From contig CACYSG010000022.1 of NCBI GenBank assembly GCA_902776955.1, positions 1 through 51,864 of the forward strand: 51,864 nt of DNA, written 5' to 3'. The notes beneath the pieces are model-generated. The model saw nothing but the letters and a program-made list of their open reading frames with translations. It searched no databases and was not told the origin of the DNA. The stretch comes from an uncultured Bacteroidales bacterium. Lineage in GTDB: Bacteria > Bacteroidota > Bacteroidia > Bacteroidales > Muribaculaceae. Of this stretch, positions 1 through 7,531 are shown piece by piece. The position numbers and the translations under genes are program-made. How positions within the stretch are numbered: position 1 is the stretch's first letter; each line of letters begins with the position of its first letter.

Positions 1-957
1 ATTATCGACGCTGAAATCATTACCGAAGATACCCGCTCCCCATTCATCGAATCAAACACCTCCGGCATTACGCTCGAGGAATTGAAACGAAAATGTATTG
101 TACCGAGTTTTAAAGACTCATCCTTAACATTAAGCCACCAAGTTTTTGCAGAGAATGTACTTGGGGCTGCTATGGATTATTTTAACGGCGAAACATTTGG
201 AGATCTTGAATGTCGGGTTTCACATCCCATCTCGGGACGAACCCCAAACGCTCTCCTAAAACCCGAAAAATTCCTTACTGAAGCAGATAAAACTCTATTT
301 TTTCAGAGATTTTGTTTCTGCTTCGAACTGACATCGATGACCAAAACAATAGACGGTCAACCGATATGCCTCACTATTGGTGGGGTAAGAGCATATAACG
401 AACAGAACCTTTACGCAAACAAGAGCCCTGAGAAGCTGAAGATATTCATCGGTTGGAGGGTGAAAGTATGCAGTAACCTTATGTTATCATGCGACGGATT
501 ACAAGACAGACTGGAAGTAATGAGCAGTTTAGACATTTACAAGTCAGCGCTCGACCTTTTCACAGCCTTTGATCCTATCGACAATTTCAACATGCTTGAA
601 AACCTGGTCAACACGAGATTATCGACACAGGAGTTTTGCAACATCATTGGACGAATGAGACTGTACCAAGCTTTACCGGCAAGGACAAGACAAGAACTTC
701 ATCTGCCCGAACTGCTTTTGGGCGATTCACAGATAAACGCGGCAACACGTGAATTTGTGGGAAACGAGAATTTTGGACTTAACGGACAAGATTCCATCTC
801 TTGCTATCAGCTTTTGCAGTGCCTCAATGAATCGAGCAAGTCTTCATACATAGATACTTTTTTGACCAAGAATCGAAACTGTGTAGAAATTGCGACTGGT
901 ATCCAAAAGGCGATTGAAGGACGAGACACGGAAAACTACTCATGGTTCCTGTCATAG
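1..957 (+). CDS. DUF3871 family protein (5' end outside window)
   Basis: The frame is open to base 1, so the gene starts upstream of the window; a TTG at 82 is an internal codon, not the start. The visible 318 residues match the Bacteroidota DUF3871 family: motifs SPFIE, LTIGGVRAYNEQNLY, KIFIGW, IIGRMRLYQALP and SSYIDTFL lie in the usual order and the protein ends with the typical WFLS tail. The family is found almost only in conjugative or integrative elements and plasmids of Bacteroidota; its biochemical role is not known. It is followed by an intrinsic terminator at 986-1025, so it closes its own transcription unit. Family assignment is from recognition of motifs and is fairly secure. Confidence 0.85.
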   Translation: MIDAEIITEDTRSPFIESNTSGITLEELKRKCIVPSFKDSSLTLSHQVFAENVLGAAMDYFNGETFGDLECRVSHPISGRTPNALLKPEKFLTEADKTLFFQRFCFCFELTSMTKTIDGQPICLTIGGVRAYNEQNLYANKSPEKLKIFIGWRVKVCSNLMLSCDGLQDRLEVMSSLDIYKSALDLFTAFDPIDNFNMLENLVNTRLSTQEFCNIIGRMRLYQALPARTRQELHLPELLLGDSQINAATREFVGNENFGLNGQDSISCYQLLQCLNESSKSSYIDTFLTKNRNCVEIATGIQKAIEGRDTENYSWFLS

Positions 958-985
958 TGGAGTAATTCCAAGATTGTATCCGAAG

Positions 986-1025
986 AGGAGGACATCACAA
1001 AAACAAGTGGTGCCCTCCTTTTTTA
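986..1025 (+). terminator. Intrinsic terminator after the DUF3871 gene
   Basis: AGGAGG (986-991) pairs with CCTCCT (1014-1019), continued inward by CATCAC with GTGGTG (one G-U pair), followed by a run of six T. It separates the DUF3871 gene from the gene starting at 1067. Confidence 0.75.
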
Positions 1026-1066
1026 TATCAACTAACAATATATCAACAATTTAAAGAACAAGAAAA

Positions 1067-2659
1067 ATGAACAAGATTCAATCATTTGCAAATGCCAAAG
1101 AGTATCAAGAGCTTTTTGGCTATGTTGAACACGGAAACGGCGTTAAGAACCGTAGAAACAAAATCCTGCTTGCCCTTTTGAAGAGTAAATCAGTATGGGC
1201 GTATTGCAGAGAACGTGAAGATTGGTCGTTACTGGCTATTAAAAGTATGGCCGAGTTGAAGACCAAACTGACGAAGATGATTGCAGATGCCGGGGTTCAT
1301 CAGGGCCTCGACTATACTGTGGTTTTGAACGGGACCACTTTTCACAGCGATGTATATGAAACAGACTCATATCGCGGAATCCCAGAAGATGGCTCAATAG
1401 CATTCGTTCGGTATATCAACCACGAGAACAATGACGGAATTTTCAAGATGAGAGCAGGACGATTCTATTCCAAACTCATCGACGAAACTAACATTGGCCA
1501 AGCACTTCCACAACAGGTTAAGACTTGGCTTTGTGAGGAATTTTCTCAAGACTGGCAGGTTTATATCGCCGGTACCTTACCCAACTACACTTTGATTGTA
1601 GATCATGATTTTGCAGAAATCTATTCCGGTGAGGCTTGTGCTCCTGGAATGAACTCGTGTATGATTGACCGAAACTTTCATACCTTCTATCGAGACAGTG
1701 TAAAAGCTAAAGCTGCTAGACTCGTAGATGAAGACGGTATCATTTTGGCCCGTTGCATTATCTTTACTGAGGTACTCGACGAAGAGGATAAAGTATGGCG
1801 TTTAGCAGAACGACAATATGCAAAAGACCAGAGCGATATCCTTAAGAGAGCACTTGTTGATGCCCTCATTAAAGCCGGAGAAATCGATGGTTATAAAATC
1901 GTAGGGGCCGACTGTGGAAATTCTCGTGGATTTGTGGATGTAGAAGGAAATTCACTTTCACACAAGAAGTTCTATATCGAATGTGACTTGGATTGGGGTG
2001 ACAAACTCAGTTACCAGGATTCTTTCAAGTATTACAATCTCAACTCAAACATCGCTTACAACTATACCGATGTGGATTACTCGTATAACCTCGATACCAC
2101 TAATGGTCAGCTTGAGGACGATGACGAGGAGATGTACTATGCAGAATATCAAGATAGAGACGCGTTTGCAATCTGTGATGTATACTTTCATGGATCTGAG
2201 ATAACTTGCGACAGTGATTGTATGGAGGACTTTGAATACTTCCAGGAGAACTACTATCACAGCGAGGACGATCTTACCAACTGTCCTGAATGTGGTTCAC
2301 GTATGCTGGAGCCTGAATATTACCGTGATGAACTTTTCTATAGCGAACTTACAGAGGAATACTATTGCTGTCAAGGTTGCAAGGAGAAGGCTGAGCTCCA
2401 ATACAAGAAGGACAACTGGCATTATTGCGATTTCGACCAGAAGTACTACGAGGAAGACGACATCCTTACAACCTTCAATGCCTGGAATGAGGATCTGGGC
2501 ATGTATGAGACCAAGACCGTGAACATCGAAATGGTTGAAGTATATATCAACTGCCAGATCCTGTTCCGTATTGGCGATGAACTTTACGATGAGATTAATG
2601 AACAAACCGAGCTGCCCCTTGATGTAGAAGTCGAGGATGAGGCTCTTATTGAAGCTTAG
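1067..2659 (+). CDS. Acidic tyrosine-rich protein with cysteine pairs, unknown function
   Basis: 530 residues, not recognised as a named family. The first half contains SCMIDRNFHTFYRD followed by a stretch ending in ARCIIF and WRLAERQYA. This layout resembles uncharacterised phage and plasmid proteins that share an SCM...ARALxW...LDRIY pattern, but that is recall and not tested. The second half (about 330-490) is very acidic and rich in Tyr, with CPECG (about 406-410) and CCQGC (about 431-435) forming a likely zinc ribbon, and another CD pair near 453. It heads a gene set that runs to 4806 with very short gaps (6 bp to the peptidase-like gene). A nucleic-acid or protein-binding accessory role in the mobile element is a guess. 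Confidence 0.75.
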   Translation: MNKIQSFANAKEYQELFGYVEHGNGVKNRRNKILLALLKSKSVWAYCREREDWSLLAIKSMAELKTKLTKMIADAGVHQGLDYTVVLNGTTFHSDVYETDSYRGIPEDGSIAFVRYINHENNDGIFKMRAGRFYSKLIDETNIGQALPQQVKTWLCEEFSQDWQVYIAGTLPNYTLIVDHDFAEIYSGEACAPGMNSCMIDRNFHTFYRDSVKAKAARLVDEDGIILARCIIFTEVLDEEDKVWRLAERQYAKDQSDILKRALVDALIKAGEIDGYKIVGADCGNSRGFVDVEGNSLSHKKFYIECDLDWGDKLSYQDSFKYYNLNSNIAYNYTDVDYSYNLDTTNGQLEDDDEEMYYAEYQDRDAFAICDVYFHGSEITCDSDCMEDFEYFQENYYHSEDDLTNCPECGSRMLEPEYYRDELFYSELTEEYYCCQGCKEKAELQYKKDNWHYCDFDQKYYEEDDILTTFNAWNEDLGMYETKTVNIEMVEVYINCQILFRIGDELYDEINEQTELPLDVEVEDEALIEA

Positions 2660-2665
2660 TGAGAT

Positions 2666-3643
2666 ATGAAACTGCTGAAAAAACTCTACTCGATACATTC
2701 AAAATCGGGTAAAGAACAGAAGATGATCAAATTTCTGCTTTGGTGGATACGTAACAATGTCCCAGGAGCAAGAGTTGATATTGACCGAGAGATTGGAAAC
2801 ATCTACGTGACTAAAGGCGTTTCCGATACCTACCCCTGCATCGTGAGCCATATCGACCAGGTGCAGACGATTCATTCACGAGATTTTCAGGCGATAGAAA
2901 CCAAGGACATCATTTTCGGCTATAGTCCCAAGAATAAAAGACTTGAAGGACTTGGAGCAGATGATAAAAATGGTGTATGGATCTGCCTGAAGTGTTTGAT
3001 GAAATACGACAACCTTAAAGTAGCATTTTTCGTTGGAGAAGAAATCGGATGTGTTGGTAGTTCTAAGGCCAACATGGAATTCTTCAACGATGTAAGATTT
3101 GTGATTCAGTGTGATAGACGAGGAAGCAAAGACTTAATCGCTTCCATCTGCTCAACTGAAATATCATCAAAGGAATTCATCGAGGCTACAGGACATGAGG
3201 CTTTCGGTTATCATCTAGAGGAAGGGATGATGACTGATGTGCTTACCCTTAAAGAGAATGGTCTTCAAGTTAGTGCCGTTAACATGAGCTGCGGGTATTA
3301 CGAGCCCCACACGGATCATGAATTTACGGTAAAACAAGACCTTCTTAATTGCTTGTCACTCGTCGAGCATATCATCGAAAACTGTACAAAAGTCTATCCC
3401 CATGAGTATGATTACAAGATGGGAGGGTTTTATGGTTATGATGATTACTTTTATGAATACTACGATGAACTCTATGAGCTGCTGCAAACCTATCCCGACT
3501 TGACTTTTGGCGAGATAGAAGCAGCTTACCAACAACACAATCCCAAACTTGACAGGACAGAGCTGAAATCCACTTATGAGATGGTAAAGGCTGATCTGGA
3601 TTTCTGGAGAAAGGAGGAAGAATATTATGCAAGACATTATTGA
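2666..3643 (+). CDS. M20-like metallopeptidase carried in the mobile block
   Basis: 325 residues. The residues expected for a two-zinc M20/peptidase-T-like enzyme are all visible in order: H62xD64 (SHIDQ), D99 in GLGADDKNGV, E125E126 in VGEEIGCVGS, D150 in QCDRRGS, and H215 in EPHTDHEF. The lid domain typical of classical M20 enzymes seems to lie between D150 and H215 and is very short. The last 90 residues are Tyr- and Glu-rich and are not part of the fold. It starts 6 bp after the upstream gene and its last 17 bp overlap the DUF3853 gene, so it is translated as part of the set. The substrate is unknown; a peptide or amidated metabolite is likely. Loss of secretion signal suggests a cytoplasmic enzyme. 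Confidence 0.75.
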   Translation: MKLLKKLYSIHSKSGKEQKMIKFLLWWIRNNVPGARVDIDREIGNIYVTKGVSDTYPCIVSHIDQVQTIHSRDFQAIETKDIIFGYSPKNKRLEGLGADDKNGVWICLKCLMKYDNLKVAFFVGEEIGCVGSSKANMEFFNDVRFVIQCDRRGSKDLIASICSTEISSKEFIEATGHEAFGYHLEEGMMTDVLTLKENGLQVSAVNMSCGYYEPHTDHEFTVKQDLLNCLSLVEHIIENCTKVYPHEYDYKMGGFYGYDDYFYEYYDELYELLQTYPDLTFGEIEAAYQQHNPKLDRTELKSTYEMVKADLDFWRKEEEYYARHY

Positions 3644-3968
3644 TGACATCCAATTACCAGACGAGTTGCTGGAGAAACGGTGTGTGGATTTGACAGGCGA
3701 GGATATTTATCAAATCGTCACTGCAGCTATCAATTCTACAAACACACCAATGAATGAGCCGCAGAAACCAGTTAGGCTGCTGCGTGGTTATAAAGAACTT
3801 GCAGAATTTCTACATTGTTCCAGAGCAACTGCATGTAGAATTGTTGCAATAAAGGATATCCATGCTCCTGCCGTGCTGAAAAGCGGAAAAACCATATTGT
3901 TTAATGCCGACCTGGTTCTTGAGCAATTATCAGAGCATAAGAATAGATGGTCAAAAAAACAAAAATGA
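3627..3968 (+). CDS. DUF3853 family DNA-binding protein (copy 1)
   Basis: 113 residues. The central part (about 50-100) reads RGYKELAEFLHCSRATACRI then a region ending FNADLVLEQL, the pattern of DUF3853 proteins and of excisionase-like winged helix-turn-helix proteins of Bacteroidota mobile elements. It overlaps the end of the M20-like gene by 17 bp, with a GGAGG just ahead of its start inside that gene. A second member of the same family lies at 14022-14372 on the other strand, with the identical core CSRATACRI. Likely role: DNA binding in element control or excision, by family context only. Confidence 0.75.
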   Translation: MQDIIDDIQLPDELLEKRCVDLTGEDIYQIVTAAINSTNTPMNEPQKPVRLLRGYKELAEFLHCSRATACRIVAIKDIHAPAVLKSGKTILFNADLVLEQLSEHKNRWSKKQK

Positions 3969-3969
3969 A

Positions 3970-4206
3970 ATGGCACAGAAAACAAAGAAAATGACGATCA
4001 AGTATTGGACTGATCTTAGCGTCGGGAGCCGAAAGAGAGCGCTTCAGTACGTATTTCCAATTCATCCGGCTATCGTTGAGATGCTTTTGAATGAGAAACC
4101 CGACCTAAAGAATAGTGATTGGTGGCGGATGGTTTTCAAGAAAGTGAGAATCCCTGCCCCCGGAAGCTATTACAAGACCGTAGTAAACAACACTTATCTA
4201 AACTGA
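3970..4206 (+). CDS. Small basic protein, unknown
   Basis: 78 residues from the ATG at 3970, one base after the stop of the DUF3853 gene; this start is preferred to an upstream in-frame ATG that would overlap that gene by 65 bp. It is basic (KKMTIKYWTDL, GSRKRALQYVFP) and rich in Trp/Tyr. The spacing says it belongs to the same transcript. No family recognised; a nucleic-acid-binding accessory protein is possible but unsupported. Confidence 0.6.
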   Translation: MAQKTKKMTIKYWTDLSVGSRKRALQYVFPIHPAIVEMLLNEKPDLKNSDWWRMVFKKVRIPAPGSYYKTVVNNTYLN

Positions 4207-4213
4207 ACGCATT

Positions 4214-4417
4214 ATGATTTTTACAGAAGAAGATCGACTGAGAGAATTACGACTGGCACAGAGGGATATCTACAATGCCGGTAATGATCTCGTAAGTGCC
4301 GGACTAAGACTCCAAGGCACTAAGTATGAAAAGAGCTATGAACGGTTGTATAAGGCACTCAATGCTCTCAACCGAAGGCTCATCAGTGAAATCAACAAAA
4401 ACAAAAGGAGGAAATGA
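4214..4417 (+). CDS. Small helical basic protein, unknown
   Basis: 67 residues, almost entirely helix-forming, with a heptad-like middle (RLAQRDIYNAGNDL, YERLYKALNALNRRL) and a KNKRRK tail. Its stop overlaps the start of the next gene in an ATGA junction at 4414-4417. No family recognised. Confidence 0.55.
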   Translation: MIFTEEDRLRELRLAQRDIYNAGNDLVSAGLRLQGTKYEKSYERLYKALNALNRRLISEINKNKRRK

Positions 4418-4806
4418 TTATGGACGAAGATTATAGCAGAGAGATTGCTGGTTATATCCTCAGCATCTTCAGAACTAATCCTTTTGTCGTAATGAGCTGG
4501 GGAATAAATCCGGCTATCATTACAATCGTTGAAGTCGGGGTAAAGATGCATGTCCAAGGTTTTCTTCATACCGGCTATGTTCAAATTCAGCTCAATGAAG
4601 GAGAAGATCTTTTTGAAGTAACGCTCATTTCCGAAGAGGGCGAGACTTTGAAAACGATTGAACACATCTTCGTTGATAACCTGATATGTGTGATTGACTC
4701 GGTTGTAGAGAAATGTGAGAATTATAGTGAACGCATATCTCAAGAATACGGCATTACTACAGAGTCGAGTTTATGTGAGAACGATACCAGCCAAACCACT
4801 CCTTGA
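4414..4806 (+). CDS. Conserved-looking mobile-element protein, unknown
   Basis: 130 residues. The start is set by a strong AGGAGG (4406-4411) and the ATGA overlap with the preceding gene; a second ATG at 4420 is possible. The protein is a mixed alpha/beta domain (SWGINPAIITIVEVGVKMHVQGFLHTGYVQIQL) with an acidic, Ser/Thr-rich tail. No family recognised. A terminator at 4831-4876 closes the gene set that began at 1067. Confidence 0.6.
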   Translation: MIMDEDYSREIAGYILSIFRTNPFVVMSWGINPAIITIVEVGVKMHVQGFLHTGYVQIQLNEGEDLFEVTLISEEGETLKTIEHIFVDNLICVIDSVVEKCENYSERISQEYGITTESSLCENDTSQTTP

Positions 4807-4830
4807 GACCGGTTGATGTGTTCAAATAAT

Positions 4831-4876
4831 GGGTGTGTTCAAAAAAGTCTGTAAGGGCCAATGAATACACCCTTTT
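4831..4876 (+). terminator. Terminator closing the 1067-4806 gene set
   Basis: GGGTGTGTTC (4831-4840) pairs with GAATACACCC (4863-4872, one G-U), followed by TTTT. Confidence 0.7.
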
Positions 4877-4904
4877 CGTGTAACCAATTTTATCAAAGAT
4901 TTAT

Positions 4905-5552
4905 ATGATGACACAACCAACCAAGAGGGCCGTGATCTATGCCCGAGTGAGTTCTGAAAACGACAGACAGGACACATCACGACAAATCACAGACCTTCAA
5001 AAATTCAGTGAAGCCCAGGATATGGAAATCGTGAAAATCTACGAGGAGCATATATCAGGGGCGAAGAAAAATGAGGAAAGACAAGTGTTGACCGAGTGCT
5101 TGGACTATTGCACCGTGAACAATGTCGATTACTTGTTGCTATCTGAACTGAGCCGACTGGGAAGATCGACGCTGCAAGTTTTGAAATCCCTTGAACGGCT
5201 ACATGAGGCTAAGGTTTCAGTCTATATACAGAACCTTGGTATCTACTCGCTTCAACCCAATGGAGAAGTCAATCCTATCGCGTCCATTCTCATCACCGTT
5301 TTAGCTGAGATGGGCAATATTGAACGGAGTAATATCCAATACAGGCTTAACTCCGGAAGGGTCCAATATGTGATGAACGGTGGAAAACTCGGACGCAAAA
5401 CCGGGAGCATCAAGAGCGAGGATAAAAAGAAAGAGGAGTACAAGGAGGTTATATCGCTGCTGAAACGGGGTTATTCGATCAGAAATACAGCGAAACTTAC
5501 CGGCTGCTCGATATCAACAGTACAAAGAATCAAAAACCAATTTGTAAGATGA
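4905..5552 (+). CDS. Serine site-specific recombinase (resolvase/invertase family)
   Basis: 215 residues, the usual length of a small serine recombinase. The N-terminal catalytic domain shows YARVSSEND with the nucleophilic Ser16, then LLLSELSRLGRS, which carries the conserved Arg residues, and the helix E region ILAEMGNIERSNIQYRLNSGR. The C-terminal 45 residues contain GRKTGS and a helix-turn-helix (GYSIRNTAKLTGCSISTVQRI) typical of Hin-type DNA binding. It would cut and rejoin DNA at short dimeric sites: resolution of cointegrates or inversion. ATG at 4905 and 4908 are both possible starts. Its stop overlaps the start of the 5549 gene. No obvious inverted sites were recognised next to it. 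Confidence 0.93.
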   Translation: MMTQPTKRAVIYARVSSENDRQDTSRQITDLQKFSEAQDMEIVKIYEEHISGAKKNEERQVLTECLDYCTVNNVDYLLLSELSRLGRSTLQVLKSLERLHEAKVSVYIQNLGIYSLQPNGEVNPIASILITVLAEMGNIERSNIQYRLNSGRVQYVMNGGKLGRKTGSIKSEDKKKEEYKEVISLLKRGYSIRNTAKLTGCSISTVQRIKNQFVR

Positions 5553-5770
5553 AAAAGACAATCATTGAACTGCTTTTAGAATGGTGGGCAAGAACCTCTA
5601 CCACCAGAATGCCTATACCCACGATCTATACCTATGACGTGGAAGTAGATGGCAGGATAATCCAAATCGAAAGTATGAGCAAGAGTCGGATGTATGTACA
5701 CTATAAGGCGAGACGGAAATATCCCAAAGCCAAGTACATCCGGGTAGTGAAACAGACAAGACAATATTGA
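5549..5770 (+). CDS. Small basic protein coupled to the recombinase
   Basis: 73 residues, start overlapping the recombinase stop in an ATGA junction, which implies translational coupling. It has a beta-rich core (IYTYDVEVDGRIIQIESM) and a strongly basic tail (HYKARRKYPKAKYIRVVK). Possible DNA-binding accessory factor; no family recognised. Confidence 0.55.
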   Translation: MKKTIIELLLEWWARTSTTRMPIPTIYTYDVEVDGRIIQIESMSKSRMYVHYKARRKYPKAKYIRVVKQTRQY

Positions 5771-5801
5771 CTTTATTCAAGTGGTGTAAATATGTTTTTA
5801 G

Positions 5802-5832
5802 AGAAAAACGGCATTATCAAAGCCGTTTTTCT
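5802..5832 (+). terminator. Terminator of the recombinase operon
   Basis: Perfect 11-bp stem: AGAAAAACGGC (5802-5812) with GCCGTTTTTCT (5822-5832); the right arm supplies the T-run. Confidence 0.8.
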
Positions 5833-5870
5833 TTTGGTTCCGATATTACCATAAAAAGGTGTTTACCTAA

Positions 5871-6038
5871 GCTAGACACACCTTTGCTACCCTACTGCTT
5901 AACTTAGGTGTGGATATGGTATCAGTCAGCAAGATTCTAGGTCATACAGATAGCCGAATTACTGAAGGAATCTATGCCAAAATGCTTCCAGAAACAATCT
6001 TCAACAAGGTTCATGAAATCAAGGACAATTTGGTCTAG
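5871..6038 (+). pseudogene. C-terminal fragment of a tyrosine recombinase (integrase)
   Basis: Immediately after an in-frame TAA, 55 codons read ARHTFATLLLNLG..., LGHTDSRITEGIYAKM and end at TAG. These are catalytic box II of tyrosine recombinases: the Arg and His of ARHTF, the His of LGHTD, and the Tyr nucleophile in IYAKM. The first 250 or so residues, including box I, are absent. It is a remnant of an integrase whose 5' part was lost when the recombinase block or the downstream defence gene was acquired. It cannot encode an active enzyme. Confidence 0.85.
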
Positions 6039-6058
6039 TAGAGGTTATCCAGCATAGT

Positions 6059-6084
6059 AAAGGGAAGGCTTCAACCGTCCCTTT
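6059..6084. terminator. Bidirectional hairpin between integrase remnant and AbiGi gene
   Basis: AAAGGGA (6059-6065) pairs with TCCCTTT (6078-6084). It lies 8 bp beyond the stop of the minus-strand AbiGi gene and could terminate both strands. Confidence 0.5.
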
Positions 6085-6091
6085 ATTGTCT

Positions 6092-6940
6092 CTAATAGTC
6101 CATTTTAATTCTTTCAAAAGAACTTATTTTTGATATTAATATGGCTTTTTCAGCGTCATCTAAAACATGTTCACCTATCGCTTTTAATCCATTAATTCCT
6201 TCAATAATATCTGGGATCTCACTTTCATTAAATACTATAATATGATTAATATCTGATGGCTCAAAAACGAGTGCTTCAGCCTTCATTTTTTGGGTTGGTT
6301 CAGGTTTTTTTCTCACCTTAACTAATTTGCCAGTTTTTTTGCTAATGTAGTTATTTTGTCCTCGCCACTTCAAATATTCTTCTTCACCCTGTAACCACTT
6401 AACACCATTAATAGCATCATCTTCAATTATATATCTCCACTCATTCTCATTATAGTTAATATACCCTTTTTGATAATCATCACCATAATAATTCTTCAAG
6501 AAGCCCAATGCATACATATTAGCATCATTTCTTTGTAATGATTTAAAGAATTTATCAAAATTAAAAGCAAGTCCTTTAATCGTTAAGAGTTCAGTTACTG
6601 ATTTATTTATCTCTCTCATTTCTTCATCACGAAATGCTGCCCCGATTATAATTCTTTCATTACTAACATATTGTACGGGATTGCAACCCTTTTTAATACC
6701 CCATTGTTTACTAAAGGCTATCGCATACTTGCCATATCTTTCTAAAAACAAATCTGCCATTGTAATTGGAATATCACAAAGACAAACCTCAGGTATCCCA
6801 AATTTGAAATCAGGATAACTATCAGAACTTAAATCCTCAAGACTATAATTGGGATATAAAGCACCTGTTTTTAGTATTTCTAGGATTGTTTTGATTCTCT
6901 TTGTATAATGAAAGAGAGAACTTGTTCTATAATTAGCCAT
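6092..6940 (-). CDS. AbiGi-family abortive infection protein
   Basis: 282 residues. Motifs match the family annotated as abortive-infection AbiGi: LFHYTK at 9-14 followed by ILEILKTGALYPNYS, CLCDIP at 53-58, YGKYAIAFSKQWG at 69-81, and NPVQYV at 87-92. The opening FHYT...IL..G pattern also recalls ADP-ribosyltransferase-like folds such as DarT; that is inference. In Lactococcus AbiG is a two-gene system (AbiGi/AbiGii); no AbiGii partner is visible here, so this copy is an orphan. It has its own canonical promoter at 7093-7122 and a leader of about 145 nt. The gene is clearly more AT-rich than its neighbours and sits between a broken integrase and a decayed gene, which points to horizontal acquisition. 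Expected role: phage defence. Confidence 0.8.
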   Translation of the reverse strand: MANYRTSSLFHYTKRIKTILEILKTGALYPNYSLEDLSSDSYPDFKFGIPEVCLCDIPITMADLFLERYGKYAIAFSKQWGIKKGCNPVQYVSNERIIIGAAFRDEEMREINKSVTELLTIKGLAFNFDKFFKSLQRNDANMYALGFLKNYYGDDYQKGYINYNENEWRYIIEDDAINGVKWLQGEEEYLKWRGQNNYISKKTGKLVKVRKKPEPTQKMKAEALVFEPSDINHIIVFNESEIPDIIEGINGLKAIGEHVLDDAEKAILISKISSFERIKMDY

Positions 6941-7092
6941 ATCAATAACTATAACATAATCAGTTAAGGATTTAGCATTCTTTCAGTGGAAAGGGAAGGA
7001 TTCGTATCACTTCTCTTAACTTGCTATATGTAAACCCTTTAACTTGGTTTCCAATTTTATCCAGTCGCAAATTGAAACATCAAATTGCACCG

Positions 7093-7122
7093 CAAAGATA
7101 AGTCCACTTCAGGGATTTGCAA
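7093..7122 (-). promoter_or_regulatory. Promoter of the AbiGi gene
   Basis: On the minus strand TTG (7122-7120), 19 nt, TATCTTTG (7100-7093): an exact match to the Bacteroidota -33/-7 consensus. It leaves an untranslated leader of about 145 nt before the ATG at 6940. Confidence 0.75.
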
Positions 7123-7365
7123 AAGGATTTGTGTTGAAGAATACGGAATGGAAGTGATTTTTCATGGGAACTCACCCCATTGGCATATCCCCATAGTTGA
7201 GTAGGGGACAAAAGATAATAGCCTTTCAGGTCTGTTGGAGCAAAAAAAAGTTGATTTATTTGGTGGTTCCAGGTATTACGGCTACTTTTGTCCCTACAAC
7301 AATAATGTTTTTTTGTGACTGCCTAATGAAGTAGAATTACAGGAGTAAGTCGCTTCCATCAACTA
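7123..7365. other. Gene-free AT-rich stretch
   Basis: No open frame, repeat or convincing hairpin was recognised. It lies between the AbiGi promoter and the decayed gene and is probably debris of earlier insertions. Confidence 0.4.
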
Positions 7366-7518
7366 GTGTATAAGTATAAAAGTTCTTGGAAAAAGGGTAG
7401 TTATTTCAAGCTTGACGACTATTACGATACAGATTTTGCTGAATACGGAGGCTGACTTGGTAATGATGATTCTAAAGAAGAAGCTGTGTCTCATGTATTC
7501 CTGATTCCTATAATATAA
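7366..7518 (+). pseudogene. Decayed coding fragment, unknown family
   Basis: After a TAG, one frame reads VYKYKSSWKKGSYFKL, then DDYYDTDFAEYGG, meets a TGA at 7453, and continues LGNDDSKEEAVSHVFL to TAA at 7516. The composition looks coding on both sides of the stop, and TGA for a Trp codon (TGG) would restore it. It ends 14 bp before the TPR gene. Interpreted as the 3' end of a degenerated gene; no family recognised. Confidence 0.45.
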
Positions 7519-7531
7519 CCTAAAACGAAAT

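Noticed and set aside
7453-7455. TGA as a recoded sense codon in the 7366-7518 frame
   Set aside because: The fragment has no start and is flanked by other scars; decay explains it better than recoding.
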